Shown: in pieces, positions 27,801 to 42,800 of the stretch
Layout of the letters: the number at the start of each line of letters is the position of its first letter
Position numbering within the stretch: position 1 is the first letter of the stretch
Source: Trichobilharzia szidati
Taxonomy: Eukaryota; Platyhelminthes; Trematoda; Strigeidida; Schistosomatidae
Length of the DNA stretch: 64,000 nt
Assembly (NCBI GenBank): GCA_944472155.2
Contig: OX235272.1
Span: 11,020,354-11,084,353 of the forward strand
Direction: 5' to 3'
The notes under the pieces: generated by a model
The model's database searches: none
Seen by the model: only the letters and a program-made list of their open reading frames with translations
What the model was told of the DNA's origin: nothing
Made by a program: the position numbers and the translations under genes

Positions 27801-30800
27801 ATTTCACAATTTATTAGGTGATGTAATGAAATACAAAATGGTTAACATCATCAATGAAATATAGAAAAATTATTATTATTACTGTTACTCGTCATGAAAA
27901 AAATCACATTATTATTACTATTGTTCCCTTGGGTTCCTAGTGGAACATTGAGCTTCAGTCGCACGTCCCCACTTGGTTCTGCCTTCTGCTGTACTTTTCA
28001 CTTGCATCCATGTTAGTCCATACTGTTTCAACTCTTCTTCACACGATCTCCTCCATGTCACCCTTGCACTGACGTCCCACTCGCCGCTTCCCTTTCGGGT
28101 TCCACTCGAGCGTTGGCCCGACGCGCGATGTCACCCGGCGGCCTCCTCAGCCAGTGAGTGTCCAATCCATCTCCACTTTCTCCTGCATATTTGTTGGGCG
28201 ATTGGTTCTTGTTTTGTGTGTTCCCATAGTTTCTTGTTGGTTCTTGTTCTTTCCGGCCATCTGATCTTCAGTATAGAACGAAGACAGTTAGTTGTTGATA
28301 AAGGTGTGCAACAGGCTGTTGGAAATACTCATTCTTTGTGACCCACCGCCAAGTTTCTGATCCATCCGTATAGAAGAAGTGACTGACTTGACGTTTGTAT
28401 TGAAAACCCTAATTTTGTTGTTGATGCAGAGTGTCGAAGATTTCCAGATTGGTTTCAGGTTGATGAATGTGTTTCTTGCCTTTCCGATTCTCCATTTGAC
28501 ATCCTCGTCCGTTCCACTTGCCTGTAGTTGAGAAAATGCTCCCTAGATAAGTGAATGAAATAACCTCTTTCAAATCCGTCCCGTTGATGGTGATTGGCTT
28601 TGGATGTCGCTGCTGCTGTTGTTGTTTTTGGTTGGCTATTTTCATAACATCCGTCTTGTCTATGTTCACCTGGAGTCATGTCTTTCCTGCTTCTTCGACC
28701 AGTTTGTCACATAGTTAAAGGTTATTCATCTTATCGTATTGTTTTTACGAGTTGATCATCGAACCATTGAAAACCAACCAGAGAGTACAGCTGTTTCATC
28801 CTATTTTGGAAACCATAGGCAGTACGTAACCACCGACACCAGGATTTGAACCCAAGACCTTCTGGTTACAATACAGGCTAGCTCATATACAATTCAACCA
28901 CTGCAACCGGACCCAATTCAATGGCCATCTCATGGATTCTTACTTCTACTAACTCGTCATGCATTTAGCGCAACTGGAACCAACCAGTGTCATCGGTGGG
29001 ACATCCATACTCACTCCCGACTGAACGGACCTCACTGGTCATGACTTCCCACCAGAAATAGCTTCAAGCAACTCTGTACTTTGGCAAGTTACCAGCCAGC
29101 ATCAGATTAATTTTCACTAGTTGGTATGTAAGGATTAGATTTGTTTTTACAAATTTGACCACAGATTAATATCAGTTAGAGAAGCACGGACAGTACTGGA
29201 CACTGCAATGGGTGCTTACTGCCGATGATTCCCAAAACTAGAATGAGATGGCTGGTTGTCCGGTACTCCCTGGTTTTCAATGCTTCTCTGTCTGATATCA
29301 ATCAGCCGTCAAACTCATTAAAAACAAATCTATTCCTTACAAACTAACTAGTGAAAATTATCCTGTTGTGTTATTTCACTACGGTTACGTATTAACCAGT
29401 TATTGTGATGTTAGAATATGCACTGGCTAACAATATCTTCTGTGAAGGTAAGGATTGGGGAGGCTTACAGTCACTCTAGGCACAAGGAACAGTATGAGAA
29501 TTTTCAGCTGTATTGTCAAGGCAGTTAGTGATTATGTGCAGTGATGCCAAATAATAGGAAGCGAGCCGAAAACTGAAATCAACATTTAAAGTCGGTGATT
29601 TCAGAGGTAGAAGTGTCTATTTTCAGCAAATCTGGATTTAGTTTGCGATATGGACATGAAATTACTTCATTGAACAATTTGTCCAGCCTTGAGCTAATCG
29701 CCAGCCAATCAGAACAATGTATTCTCTTCTGACTTATCCGAACTTTAATGTGGCTGAAAAGGTATAAATATGATGTGTTATTTTCTTTAATAAAAATCAG
29801 TCGTCAATTCTCTTATTTATTTTATTTTATCTTAATTTTTGATTATAGCTTGAACCCACATGGTATTTTTGGTACAAGTATGGAATTTTGACCATGTGAT
29901 ATGGATAGCCCAAAATCCTGCAGGCCAATCATTGATATCAGGTGTGCGTTAGCAGGGGATAGAACCCTGGACCATGTGCATGGTCGCCGAAAGTCCTAAC
30001 CGCTGTGCCACCAACAGACATCTCTTATTACAGTTATATATAATTTAGAAATTTAACACAAGTGTTGCTAAAACGATTTCCAAAAGGTTACTAAAGACTT
30101 GCATGCACAGTCACCTTCGCTCAATACTGATGATGAAGCTAACGAACAGAAATCTTTACTGCAACGACCTAACCAAGAACCGATCACCAAACAAATTAAA
30201 CAGAAGGAAATGGACGTCACACTACGAGATAGTTCTTTGATGGGACCTGAATAGGGAGCGATACGTTGAATGTGAGTCTGATAATGACATGGTGGAGATT
30301 ATGTGAAAAGGGAAATGAAAGGATGTGGACAGTTGTAAAACCAACTAAAAATAATGTCAGAGAACTGAGTGCGGTATGGAAGTGCTTCTGAAACTCTGTA
30401 TTTCATTCGGAATCCAAGAGATGGGTAATGTTAATGATAGCATAATATATTTTAATAAGGCATATATTCGGCAGTGGGGTTTCTTATTCTTAAATAACTC
30501 CACAACATAAATACCCAAAGATAACATCACAAAAGAGGCTATGATCAGAGCTTGAATCTACCTGTTTGATCACTGTAACCGTAAGAGTTTGAAGGTTGTA
30601 ATAAATCGATAAGGTCTTCAGTAAGTAAACAGAAAACATCTTATCCAAATTCTCCATTATGGATAAGATTTTATTTTGATAAATCACAAAGTTTTGTACA
30701 GTAATATTGACTGATGACGTTCCGAAACCTCATCAATTCTTACCTTTTTATCATAAGATCTGTTTTATATCATTAAGACCACCCAAGAATGCCTTAAAAC

Positions 30801-33800
30801 CTGGGGGAACATGAAAACCACTCTCTCTCTCCCTCTCTCTTATCACAGACGACTGTGTCTGCATCTTATCATCAAACCAACAACATCTTCTAGACAGTCA
30901 AGAAATCAAAGTGAAAATACAATTTTATTCTGTTCATCCATCATTTTGTTTCACTACTTTCATCCCTAGTGAGAAATGGGGCTTCAGTGGGCTGAAGTCT
31001 CAGTTACCGTAGCGTTGTTCTTACTTGACGAGGTTATCTGGCTGAAACTTCTTTTTCTTCCCGCCTTATTGCCAGTTAGACAAGGGTTAAAGTTGAGTCA
31101 GTCAGTCAGTCAGTCAGGAATTAAACACCGACCTCTTAGTGGCTGGAAAGCATTCTACCATTCAACCAACAAAGAACCAGCCCAATGCCGAATGCTCATA
31201 GCATTCATCTCATAATATGAAGGACTTGACTCCAATCTCCAATGCAGTCACATATGTGTGCTGTCGAAAATGTTCCCCTCTACTTCCTGGTTTCCAGCAG
31301 TCTTGTGCATCTGTGGTTCAATCCTGAAATACTCATTATCAAAGAAAGAGCTCCTAGTTCGAGTCCCGACCGACACATCCCTAAACCTTACCTATTCAGT
31401 AGTAAGCCCAGAAAGGATGGGAAATTGAGTGTAAGACTAGCAAGCACATCTCGTAAAAGCCGAACAGCTTGAGGCCTTAAGTCCCACTTAGAATTCAATG
31501 AAAAATAAATAAAATAATAACTGTCTTGCAATAAAGAATATAGATCTGATAGGGAAGAAAATAATTAAATCAAAAGTTAGATCACTTTAAAAGAATAAAT
31601 ACTGTGTCATGTTTAGCTGAATTTAAATTTGTTACAAATAGAAAGCTCTCTTTTAAGTTCAAAATGTGTTTCGCATTATCTCTCTATTGTCTGTAGTTTG
31701 GTGAATTATTATAATAGTAATATTATTATTCCCTTCTATTTTCTGCCCCCCCCTCTTCAGCTGGATAACCACAAGATTGCCCAGAATCTCTCATCTCCTA
31801 CTCCTCCGCCTCAAACAATCTCCTCCAAGTCACCGTCGCACCCACGAACCACTCGTCACTTTCCATTCAACTTCCACTCGAGTGCTGGATGGCCTGCATT
31901 GAGAGCGATGTCATTCGACAGCTTCCTCAACGCATGCGCAATCAATCTCCACTATCTCCTACATACGCCTTTCTTGAGCAATCGACTCTTGCTTGTTTGT
32001 CTGTTCTCAGCCAATCAGCCAGAGTTTCTTGTTGATAATTATTTCTGACTGCCTAGCTGGCTGGCTCGCCGACTGGTCATTTGATCTTCAGTATGGAGCC
32101 AATCAGCGAAGTGAGCAGCTGTTGAAAAAAGTCTACAGTGGTCTTTTGGAAATGCTTTTGTTTACACGCTGTCCATGTTTATGACCATACAGAAGCATTG
32201 ACTGATTGACTTCACATTTGTATTGATAATCCGAATCTTGTTGTTTATGCTAGCTGAGTTAGTGCAGATTTCCAAACTAATTTCAGGTTGATAACAGTGC
32301 ATCTTGACTTTCTGATCCTGGCTGGCTTTAAGATCTTCATGCGTGCCATCCACCTGCACGTGGTTGAAACTGTGCCTCCTAGCCAGATAAGGGAAAGAAT
32401 TTACCTCTTTGAAGTCCTTCCCCTTAATGGTGATTGGTGCCTGTTGTTGTTGCTGTTGGTTGGTTGGTTATCTTCATTTCTTCCGTCTCCCCTACATTGA
32501 CCTGTAATCTATCCTTTCTTCACTGCCAGTCTTTTCTTCCGGTTTGTTGTCTTACGCTTGCAAATCTATGAGTTTGTGTGACATTAAGCATAAATCTTCC
32601 ATCGCGAAATCCACATCTTCTATAGTCTTCTTATCGGTCATCGCAACCTATTCTTGTTTTCTCTCTTCTCAAGCAGTCTTCCACATAATCTAGTCCACCA
32701 AAATTAAGAATATCATCGTCGGTGATAATAGGCAGGCAGCCAGCTTGTCTTACTCTTGTATTCATTCCTGCGGCTTCATTGAGTTTTCCGTTGTGGATCA
32801 CCTGACACGTGACATTGTCACGTAACCAGCTGTTGAATTTGGTTGATAAATACTTGTGGTACTGCATGTCGTAGTGTTTTCTACCGTTTCACAATAACTT
32901 AGTATTTTCATGCCTTAAGCTCTTCTTATCACAAAAAATATGTACCAGATAAAGTGTCATTCAAATTTTACAGTTAGTTTTCCACGAATGAATAAACTGG
33001 TAAATAATTCCTTCTAATCCTTATTATGAAACGCTTATGTATTTCCCAATGAATGAATGAAAAACAAAACCATATTGTTGTTGTTTTTACTGACGTTTCG
33101 TTATTTAATGCTGCTGCTAATAGCTTTATTAAAGTAATAATATTAAAGCAGAATTTACAAAATCTCCTCAGCTTATATGTAATAACTTAATCACTGTTCT
33201 TCAGCATAAAGTAACTTTTATGTTGTTGCCAAGTTGGTCAACTGGTAAAGATAAAAAAACTAAGTGTAGATTTTTGGATTTGATAAGTGTGTAAGAGTAT
33301 AAAAGCAGCGTGTGTTTACATAATGAAATTTCGTGTTAATTTTATCCTTTCATGGAGCGGGAAAGAGGGTGTTATAACCAGGTCAAATTTTGTCTTAGTC
33401 CATTATCCCTAATTCATACAATTTGGATTCCATTTAATATGAGGGGCTTCTAACATTAGAGGTTCTCTGTGATTTCTGAAATTTTTCCTGGATTATTTCA
33501 CTATTGTTAAAGTCAATTTTGTGATCTGATTCTATAGCGTAGCGCGTGGACAACCTGTGTCTGACGATTTTTCAAGCTTTTCTTGTTCACTAACTGGATT
33601 TCTCGGTGGTTGGTTGAACAGATGCTCTATGGTGTTCATTTCTTATGATATTGATTTCTCGCTATATTTGTCCAATGTGTGTCACATCATATTCCAAGCA
33701 TTTTGTTTTATAGATACAATTAGATTATGAATCCTTTGGAATTTGGTATTTTACTTGGACAAGGTTATTTTCTAGTGTGTTTGATATTTTGAAGAAAACT

Positions 33801-36800
33801 CTGATGTTGTGCCTATTGAGTGCTCTTCTGATATCGTCTGACGTTTCTGATCTACATAGAATAGCAGCTCTTTAGGCCCTTATTCTCAGAATACTGTTTC
33901 GACTATATTTAATGTTATTTGAAACACCAAGAAAAACGATATCGTTTTGTTTTGCATTCATTTGGAAATATACAAACTCTTATACTCAATGCCCAATTTT
34001 TTTCAAATTCTTTCAATTGTGAACTTGGCTTGGACATATAGATAATTCCTTCTAATCCTACCTAATAAGATGCGAATGGAGAGTTGTATATGAAAAGTGA
34101 AATCAGAATCTGACAAGATGATTTCCACCAGTTGCATGCACGAGTTCAAGTATGTGTCAACAACAGTATCAACGAGGCATCCAGCTCTCTTTACCAATAG
34201 CTTTTAGTGACCTGCACAATGTAACAAAGCTTTTCTCAAGTAGCTCAAGAAAGCAACAAGGCAGTACTGATATTTCTACCTATTTTTCTAGGCTGCAGTA
34301 TGTGAGAGGCATTGACTGGAAGATAAATGGTTAAACCACTCACTATGCTGCTTTTTCAACATTTTTCTATCATTCCTTGCATTCTGAATGGAATATAAGG
34401 CTTCAGGTTTATAAGTTTCAGTAACAATGTCGTTGTATTAACGGAGTGAGGCCGCTGCCAGCACACATGAGCTTTTCTCTCTTCTCCAGGCTGACAGTTA
34501 GTAGATAAAGTAAACGAGATTGCATAAGATTGCATCGGCTGACAATCAAGCTGTGACCTCCGACACGGCTGGAAAACATTCTACCGATGAACCAATGACG
34601 CACTATCATATCAAATCGTGTTGGTTTTCAGTAGTGCGAATTCGGATTAATCGTTGTCACATAGTATTATATAATAAAACAACGAATCAGTATCGTTTAC
34701 AGTTCATTCTTTTCTTCAGTTGACTCTGTTTATATACAGAATATTTTTCTTTGTTTTCAAACCCCTGAAGTATTAAAATAATGTTTCAATACTAAACAGC
34801 AATCCGTGATCAACTCGTCAAAACAGATCTAATCCTTACAAACCAACTCGTGAAAATTGATCTGATGCTCACTAGTGACTTGCTACAGGACGGAGTTTCC
34901 TGGAGCTATTTCTAGTGAGAAGTCATGAGCAGTGAGGTCTATCCAAATGTCAAGTGTGAGAATGGATGTCTCACCGATGACATTGGTTGGTTCCAGTGAC
35001 GCTAAATGCATCACGAATTGTTCGAAGTTAGAATTCATGCACTGACCATTGAATCGGATTCCGGTAGCTGAATGGTGTATGAGTTAGCTTGTATTGTAAC
35101 TGGAAGGTGCTGGGTTCTAACCCTGGTGATGGATGCGTACTACCGATGATTCCCAAACTAGGATGAAACAACTGGCTGTTCAGTACTTTGTAGTTGGTTT
35201 CTAATGGTTCTCTAACTGACATCAACCCGTGATCGACTCGTCAAAAATAATTATTCAGATATTGATTTGTAGGGATTTGATTGGTTACAGGATTTCATCA
35301 TGAGCTGACATCCGTCGCGTTATATGTATATCGTGAATTGCCAGAATTTGGAATTCATGCGCCATTACAATGGGTTCCAGTGTTTGGGTGGACTACAAGT
35401 TTACCTTGTAACTAGAAGGTGGTCCTGGGTTCGAACCCTGGTGGTGGTGGGCACGCATTGATGAAGAGTCCCGGAGAAGGAGGACGAAACAGTTGTCTAG
35501 GACTCCAGTATTGGCTTCCAAATGGTTCACTAACCAGTGTCAGCTAATGATGAAATCTTGTAAACAATAACAATTAATATTATTATTTTTAATTATAGAC
35601 AAAATTATTTTCAAAAACCACAAAATTCAAATAAAATCAAACTCATTTGAACTTACATATTTACATTAATACGTGGTGAGTATTTTAATAATGCCATTAA
35701 TTTTGATACATATTGTTTTGGTGAAACATAATAATGTGCGTATCCCCAATAATCCATCCATCCTGTATGATATTCACTAGCAATCTTTTCAAAAAAATAA
35801 TAATGGTAATAATAAAGGGTTATGTGAAAATAATCTCCAATTTTTACTTTATTCAAATCAGAATTTATGAATACTATGTCAGACATTTAGCCTCGCCTAG
35901 TTAACTAACTCGCTAGTTTCCTAGCCAGTCTCAAGCCGGGGGGGAAGAGGGAAAGTTGGGCGTGGAGCCAGCAACCCCCGCTCCACCACCACTGAATCTA
36001 TCAAACTGCTAGAGATACTTCAGCGCACAGAAAATATATTTTAGAAAAAGTCAAAGAATGATCTTATTCCTCGCTCGAATCGGAGAAGCGAAATGACACA
36101 GAGGGCTGGCTGGTCAAAGTCAGCCAGCCTTCGGGAAGCCAGACAGCCAACCAACCGAGGTGTCTTCACTCTCCCGATGAAAGGAAGAATAAAAACGGGG
36201 ATGTGAATTTTCTGTACGATATACGAGACCGGTTGTGAAGGCTGTCCAGGTAGCCAAAGAAATGTGAAGATATGGCATAGAAGTGCTGGGAATCTGCGAG
36301 ATCAGATGCAATGGAAAAATGTCAGACAGTCACCGCTTTTGTATGGTTCATAGATTTGCTGAATACGTCAAATAAAAAAATTTCTGATAGGCTGCTGCCG
36401 ACTTTATTCAACACCTGCCTCGTGGTGAGAGCTGTCTGCTAGCTAAATTTGACAGACAACAGCTGACATCAATGCTGACGTCCCAAATCTTTGTCATGAG
36501 AAAACACAAGGTCAAAGACTAACTCAACGACCAATGAAAGCAGACTTTGCGTGGGCGGATATGATTCGCAGATATATGGTCTGGCCTTCAAAGAAACGGC
36601 CACAGAGAGATGACAGAATAACTTTCAGCGAGAAAACAACCAATCAGAAGACGCTGTTTCTCTGCTAACACTAACCTATAATAATGTACATAAAAATCTA
36701 TAAATAATTGTTGATTTTCTCAATAGACGATCTGTTGCCTGACTCTTGTCTTCTGTTGTTACAGCGACTTTCCATTTGTTACTGAAGATCAGACAGCTAA

Positions 36801-39800
36801 CTAGTCATTAAGCATAGTCAATAAAGACCTCTATCAATGTATAGAAACAGTAACTGATGTGTCTACGCTGAGTTGGTACTATAAGGTGGCTGCTGAGAGG
36901 AGAAGGAATGAGAAGCAATGAGTTTGAAGCAGATGTGAGGGTGATATAGAAAACAGCATGAAAAGGAATATACAATCTTGTGGATAGTTTTGCGTTCAGA
37001 TAAAAGAGAGCCAAGTGGAATTGAGATGTTGTGCTGAAGTCCTGTATTCCACTCAGAACACAAGGTAGGCATAATTATAATAATGACGACAATTATACAT
37101 ACGTAGGATACGCAGAAACTTTTGAATTCTATAGTTAAACTGTCAGGGTTTCGGCTGTGATCTTAATATGATACGAAAAACATATTTTCAAGACCTAAAT
37201 TTATATCTAGAACTCAGTAGATTCACTTTGTACTTTGATAAGACACTAACAAGTGTCAAGCGTAAAGTACTTTGTTTGCTGCAGACTGACGCCCATTATC
37301 CCCATTTCTATTCAACTTCATCATAGATGTACTAATGGACTTAACTCGAACCGACTTCAGCGACTCATGGATTCACTTGCTACCAAGGAATAATCTCGTT
37401 GACTTAGAATATGCAGACGATATAGTCCATCTAGGCGAGGACGCTGACAAAATGCAGAGTCTTCTGAACACCTTGACCTGCAATCTACGAATGTTTGGTA
37501 TACGATTCGCTCCCGCGAAATGCAAGATGATGTTGCAGGATTGGACTACACCGACTCCTAGATTAGAAATAGGAAGTGAAGTGGTAGAGCATGTTGACCG
37601 CTTCACTTACTTGGGAAGTACCATCAGCCCCAACGGGTTGATCTCCCACAAAGTCTCAGCACGGATACAGAAGGCTAGTTTCGCATATGCCAGTTTACGC
37701 CATCTCTGGCGTAGACGTGATATCAAGATGGCTATCGACCAAAGGGCGTGTGTACTGCTCAGCAGTCCACTCCGTCCTCCTTTATGTCTGTGAGACCTGG
37801 CCATTGAGAGTGGGAGACATCAGAAGATTAGCTGTCTTCGATCATAGGTGTCTGCGTTCTATCTCCCGCGTGAAGTGGTATAATAAGGTGAGCAATATTG
37901 AGGTTAGGCGTCGAGTGCTAGGTAAGGAGGGGAAATCAATAGACGAGACTGTGTAATTACATCGACTGAGATGGTTAGGACATGTGTTATGTATGCCTAG
38001 TCATCGCCTTCCTCGACGGGCAATGTTAGCTGATATAGGGTCAGGCTGGAAAAGAGCTAGCGGCGGTCAAACCGAAATATGGCACCAGTCAATGAAATCT
38101 ACAACAGTTAGTCTAGGCCACGTAGGAAGGTGTAGACTTCCAGACTGGTTGGGGTCCTCGGGACGGTAAAAACCAATGGTTGGAAACAATTGGTGACATG
38201 GCTCAAAATCGTTTTCAATGGTTGGCGCAGATGCATCCACTCCTTGTGACTTATGATTTCCAATGAAACTGTTTTGTTCTTCGTTATTACTATTCCTTTG
38301 TCTCACACCTGTGTTTACTGTCTCTATTATGCATTTCTCCTACTTTCTTCTGTTGCTTTGTGTGCTACAAGGAGGGAGTGTGGCGACTTGAACTGCCGCA
38401 TATATGTGCAAATTTCTATGTCGTAAACAGACAGACAGAGCTGCAGCCTGAATTGTATCAAATACGTTTGCAATGTGGCCACTATGACACTAGGTGGTTC
38501 GCCATCACGATGGACTGTGGATTGTTGGTACTAGATAGTTGGAGTCAATAGCAGGCAGCCTTACTTGACCTAAGTTTCGTGCTTGTTGTCACTCACCAGT
38601 CAGTCAGCAAGGCATAATCTGTATAGTGGCCACATTGCAATCTTGACTGGTAGAATTCAGTCTGCACCAAACATGCGATTAGACGTATTACACTAGTTAC
38701 TAACTGTTATCCATTCAAAAGAAGTATTTAGTGCAGTCCTACAGGAAGTCAGCCGCGAGCTCAAATAGCTCAGTGGTAACGTGTCTGACTGCAGCATTCA
38801 ATAGGTGACACGGGTTCGAATCTCAGAAGGAGGGACATGAGTTTCTTCAAGATTGCAGATACGCCTTGTTGAAGAGTGTCAACTAGCAGGATACCTAGGT
38901 CAGGCAAGGCTTCCTGTGGTCAGTTACCTGTAACCATATTATGCCTTCAGATTGTCCACAGCATGACTAGTATCCAACAGATGATGCGCAGTTGCACTGT
39001 TTAATGGCTGTAAAGCCTTTTAGTCTAAGGTTCAAGCACAAATTATTGACACTCATAAGCATATCAAGGTACTCACTCACACAACTTTCTTGCTTCACTT
39101 ATATATATGAGCGGAATTGATGAATAGATATTTGAATAAAAATCAATATAAGATAATGTACATTTAGAAATAATAATATGAGTGTTATTGATCAATTACA
39201 ATCAGATGGGAAATAAGACGAGGGTTTTTATAGTCGAAATAAGTAACTTCTTAGGATGTTGTCATGTTCTTGAATTGAAATAGAATTTTGAGATTATTTA
39301 TTATCCTCCTCTGATTTGACTGACTGACTGGTGGTAATAATATCTTCTGTATCTCTGCTATTTGCATTGAGTCATTTCTGTTGCATGTGTTGGGTGTAGA
39401 ATTGATGAACAAGGATTCAGTAATCAACTTCTGTCTCTCTCCACCTACCTCTTTTACCTCTTAGAATTTTGACCCTCTCCCATCACCCTGCTGTGTGGTT
39501 GTGTGTCAACGCATGCGGTGCAATTGCTGAGTTCTTTCTAAATTACTTATCTTCTCGGAGTCAACCATTCTAACCTTAGCTAAATTATTAGGTTCTGACA
39601 GGCAATCTGACTACTCCTGATCTACTAGTTTGACCTATATAGTTGACCTTGGTCACAGTAATTGCAACGTATTTTGTAAATTATATTATTTTATTTAACT
39701 GGGTCCACCGACAGGGTCCTTTAGCCTACAGACAGCTTGTCCAACCTGAGTGAGTTTGTAAGTTTGAATGCCACCAGCCTAATTCCTGCTTTATATATAA

Positions 39801-42800
39801 CAATGTGTGATTTTACCACAGAAAAAGTAAAATTTTATCCATTAATGGATTTGCATAAACCTTCTTATACCATCCGTACTGAAATTTCATCAGAAATAAT
39901 TTTTTAAATGTAGGAAAAACAAAATGGAACTGTTCTCAAAAGATTATGTTTTTTTAGTTGTTAGAATCATTTGAAACACTGGTTTTAAATGAATCATTAT
40001 AAGAAATTATTTTTAAAATAATCCGAGAGTGCTTATAACATCATAAAATCAAAACTAGAATTTGATGATAAATAGGTTTCAATGTATCAGTGACAGATGG
40101 AAGACATAATTTCTTTTTGATGAAAAATTAAACGAAAACAAACAAAACAATTTTATTTTTCTGTCATTTACACTAGTTACACGATTACAGTTATGGGGAG
40201 TGGAGATGGGGGAGGCAGCTTTTCCTGACGGTCATGGTACCAACAATAATAATAGCAGATATATATTCATGTCGACATTGGAGAAACAAATTCAAGGTAT
40301 GCTTGGAGAATCTATTCTATATAAACGTTATGTGGATGATACACTCACTCATTATTGGTAATAATAGTAAGTTTATTGAAAACTTTATTACCCTATTTAA
40401 TCATATTCATCCAAATATTCGAGTGTGACTTCCGAATTCGAATCGGTTAACAAACTCGGTTTCCTGGATATTTCAATAACCAGGAAAGGATGATGGAACG
40501 ATTAAGCGATATATTTTTCGTAAACAAACTTGAGGTGGACAATATCTTCATTTCACCAGTTTTGTTCCTATCCAGTATAAACGTTCCCTAGTGAAATGTT
40601 TTTCCTCAAGGGCCCGTGAAATAGGCACGAGCGACACATTTATGGATGAGCTTTCACATATATATTCAGTTTTATTAGCTAATGGTTATCCAGAAAACTT
40701 GCTTTATAAGTTGCCACAGTAAGGATAAACCACATCTAGAAAAGACGACTTCTGTACCAAAGAAAGCTATCTTTATTAACCTACCCCATTCAAGGGTGGC
40801 CAGATTATTCAGTTAATAGTTAGCTCAAAGACTTCGGTCAGCCATCGAACGTGCATTCTACGCCGCATCTCTTTTCCTCACATGCCGAGGATTTTCGACC
40901 CCTATACCTACGATTAAAAGACGAAATTCTGTGAACTCTACTTTAAACTGTATCTACAAGTTCACCTGCAGTTGCGGTGACACACACTATATAGGCAGGA
41001 CCAATACAATGTTCCAATGTTGTCGAAAAGAACATCTTCCGAAATGGTTATTGAAATCCCAATGCCAGTAATCTGAATAGAAATCCAGCATCATCATCCA
41101 TTGCGAAGCACTTATTAATGTCAGGTCACAATATCAATATTAATTAATGACTGTTTCACAATTATGTCATCACATAACCCTAGTTCAAGGTTGGTAATTA
41201 AAGGTAATAGAAGCACTTTGGGGGATTAATCACATACATCCTCAACTGTGTGTACAAAAAAGAATAGACATCAACCTTTGCCTACCATGAAGTGACTACT
41301 TGACCTACTTAAACATTATTGGTCATTAGTATGTACTTTTATTTTATATAACTGAGTAATTGTCATGCATTTTATTATTATTGTTAACCATTTTAGCTGT
41401 AAAGCGATTGTAAAGAAACTACGAAATGACGATACCATCTCGCTGTCTTCTGAATGCCTTATTCAAATAATGATAATAGTAACAGCTTTGTAATCTGAAA
41501 CAGTGTTTATATAATGTACAGAATCTTCAGCGGAATTTATTGCATGATTTCTTCTCTGCCTCCAGGATCTTCAAATAGAAGAGTTACTGACAGTAGATCA
41601 CGTGTGATACAGTTCTATCTCGCTTGAAGCTTAGACCGATCCTTCATCATGATGTCTCTTCTTTTTCTCCTTAGATAAGTACACGACGGCATTTCATTGT
41701 GTACCGATTAGAAAACATTCAAGAGTATATTTTGTGAACCAGGGACACAACCCAGGAACATTTACTTCATGTACTGGGATAAGCTGCCATCCATCAAGGA
41801 TAATGCTTTTCCTATCATGTTAAGTAGAAACTTACGAAACTCCAGGTTGTAAATACTTTAAATACTCGCCAGAGTAAACAATACTATTAGAGGTTATATT
41901 TTACTAGTTATTTAATTCAATTTTAGATAAATCCATCGATTGATTGCACCTAAGTGCTCTATATGAGATTGAAATGTCTGTCGGCTACTTGTGCAGATAC
42001 TTCGATGATGTCTGGGCATGTAATTGAAAGAAACAGACATGTCAACCTGAGACCGAGCAATTTGGTTCAATCAATCGATGGGAAAATCGAAAATTGAATT
42101 AAATAATTAATATGACCTGTTGCACAAGAGGTGACTCTCGTGGCCAAAGTGGTCTAGTGGATAACGCTTTGGCGTTTGAAACTATTGGCACCGGATTCGA
42201 GACTCATTGGGAACATCAACACTCACTGCACAATGCAGGTATATCCAATAATGAGTCCCAAATAGGACGAAATGCGCTTCCTGGATCTCATTGCTAGTCA
42301 TCATCCACCAATTAACTTCATATTTTACTGGGTTTAAACAAAGTGTATAGGGGAGACTATATGCAATACATATACATATTGATGTAGGTTTCCAGTAGTC
42401 CAAGTTTTAAGCAGGCCACCAAAGAAGGAATTATATACTCCACCATCTTATAAATTAAACCAAAACACCTTTATATGAAGTCAATATGTTTTAAAATTCC
42501 TCATTCCTTTTATGTGTTGTCCTTTTTCATGAGGCGAAGAACTTCTTTTTGAATGGAGACAAAAGTTTTAAATTATGTCGTGAACTATCTATTGATTGAC
42601 TGGTGAATAAACACCGTAGCTTAGCTGACTAATATCCCGATATCGATCAAAGCACGTGTGTACTGCTCAGTAGTCCGCTCCGTCCCCGTTTATGGTCATG
42701 AGACATGCCCATTGAAGGTGGAAGACATGAACAGGTTGTCTAGCTCTCTTTGATCATAGGTGCCTGTGTTCTGTCTCCCGTGTAAAATGGTATAATAGGG

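Noticed and set aside
27973..28341. 122-codon plus frame and its near-twin at 59414-59842
   Set aside because: Both are antisense to the LINE R1 C-terminus; similarity between them reflects the repeat.
30712..30730. Hammerhead reading CTGATGACGTTCCGAAACC
   Set aside because: It has CUGAUGA and GAAA but no room for a stem II with the usual closing pair, and sister terminal repeats do not keep the pattern.
31097..31116. (TCAG)n as a functional site
   Set aside because: Simple tetranucleotide repeat inside a diverged SINE.
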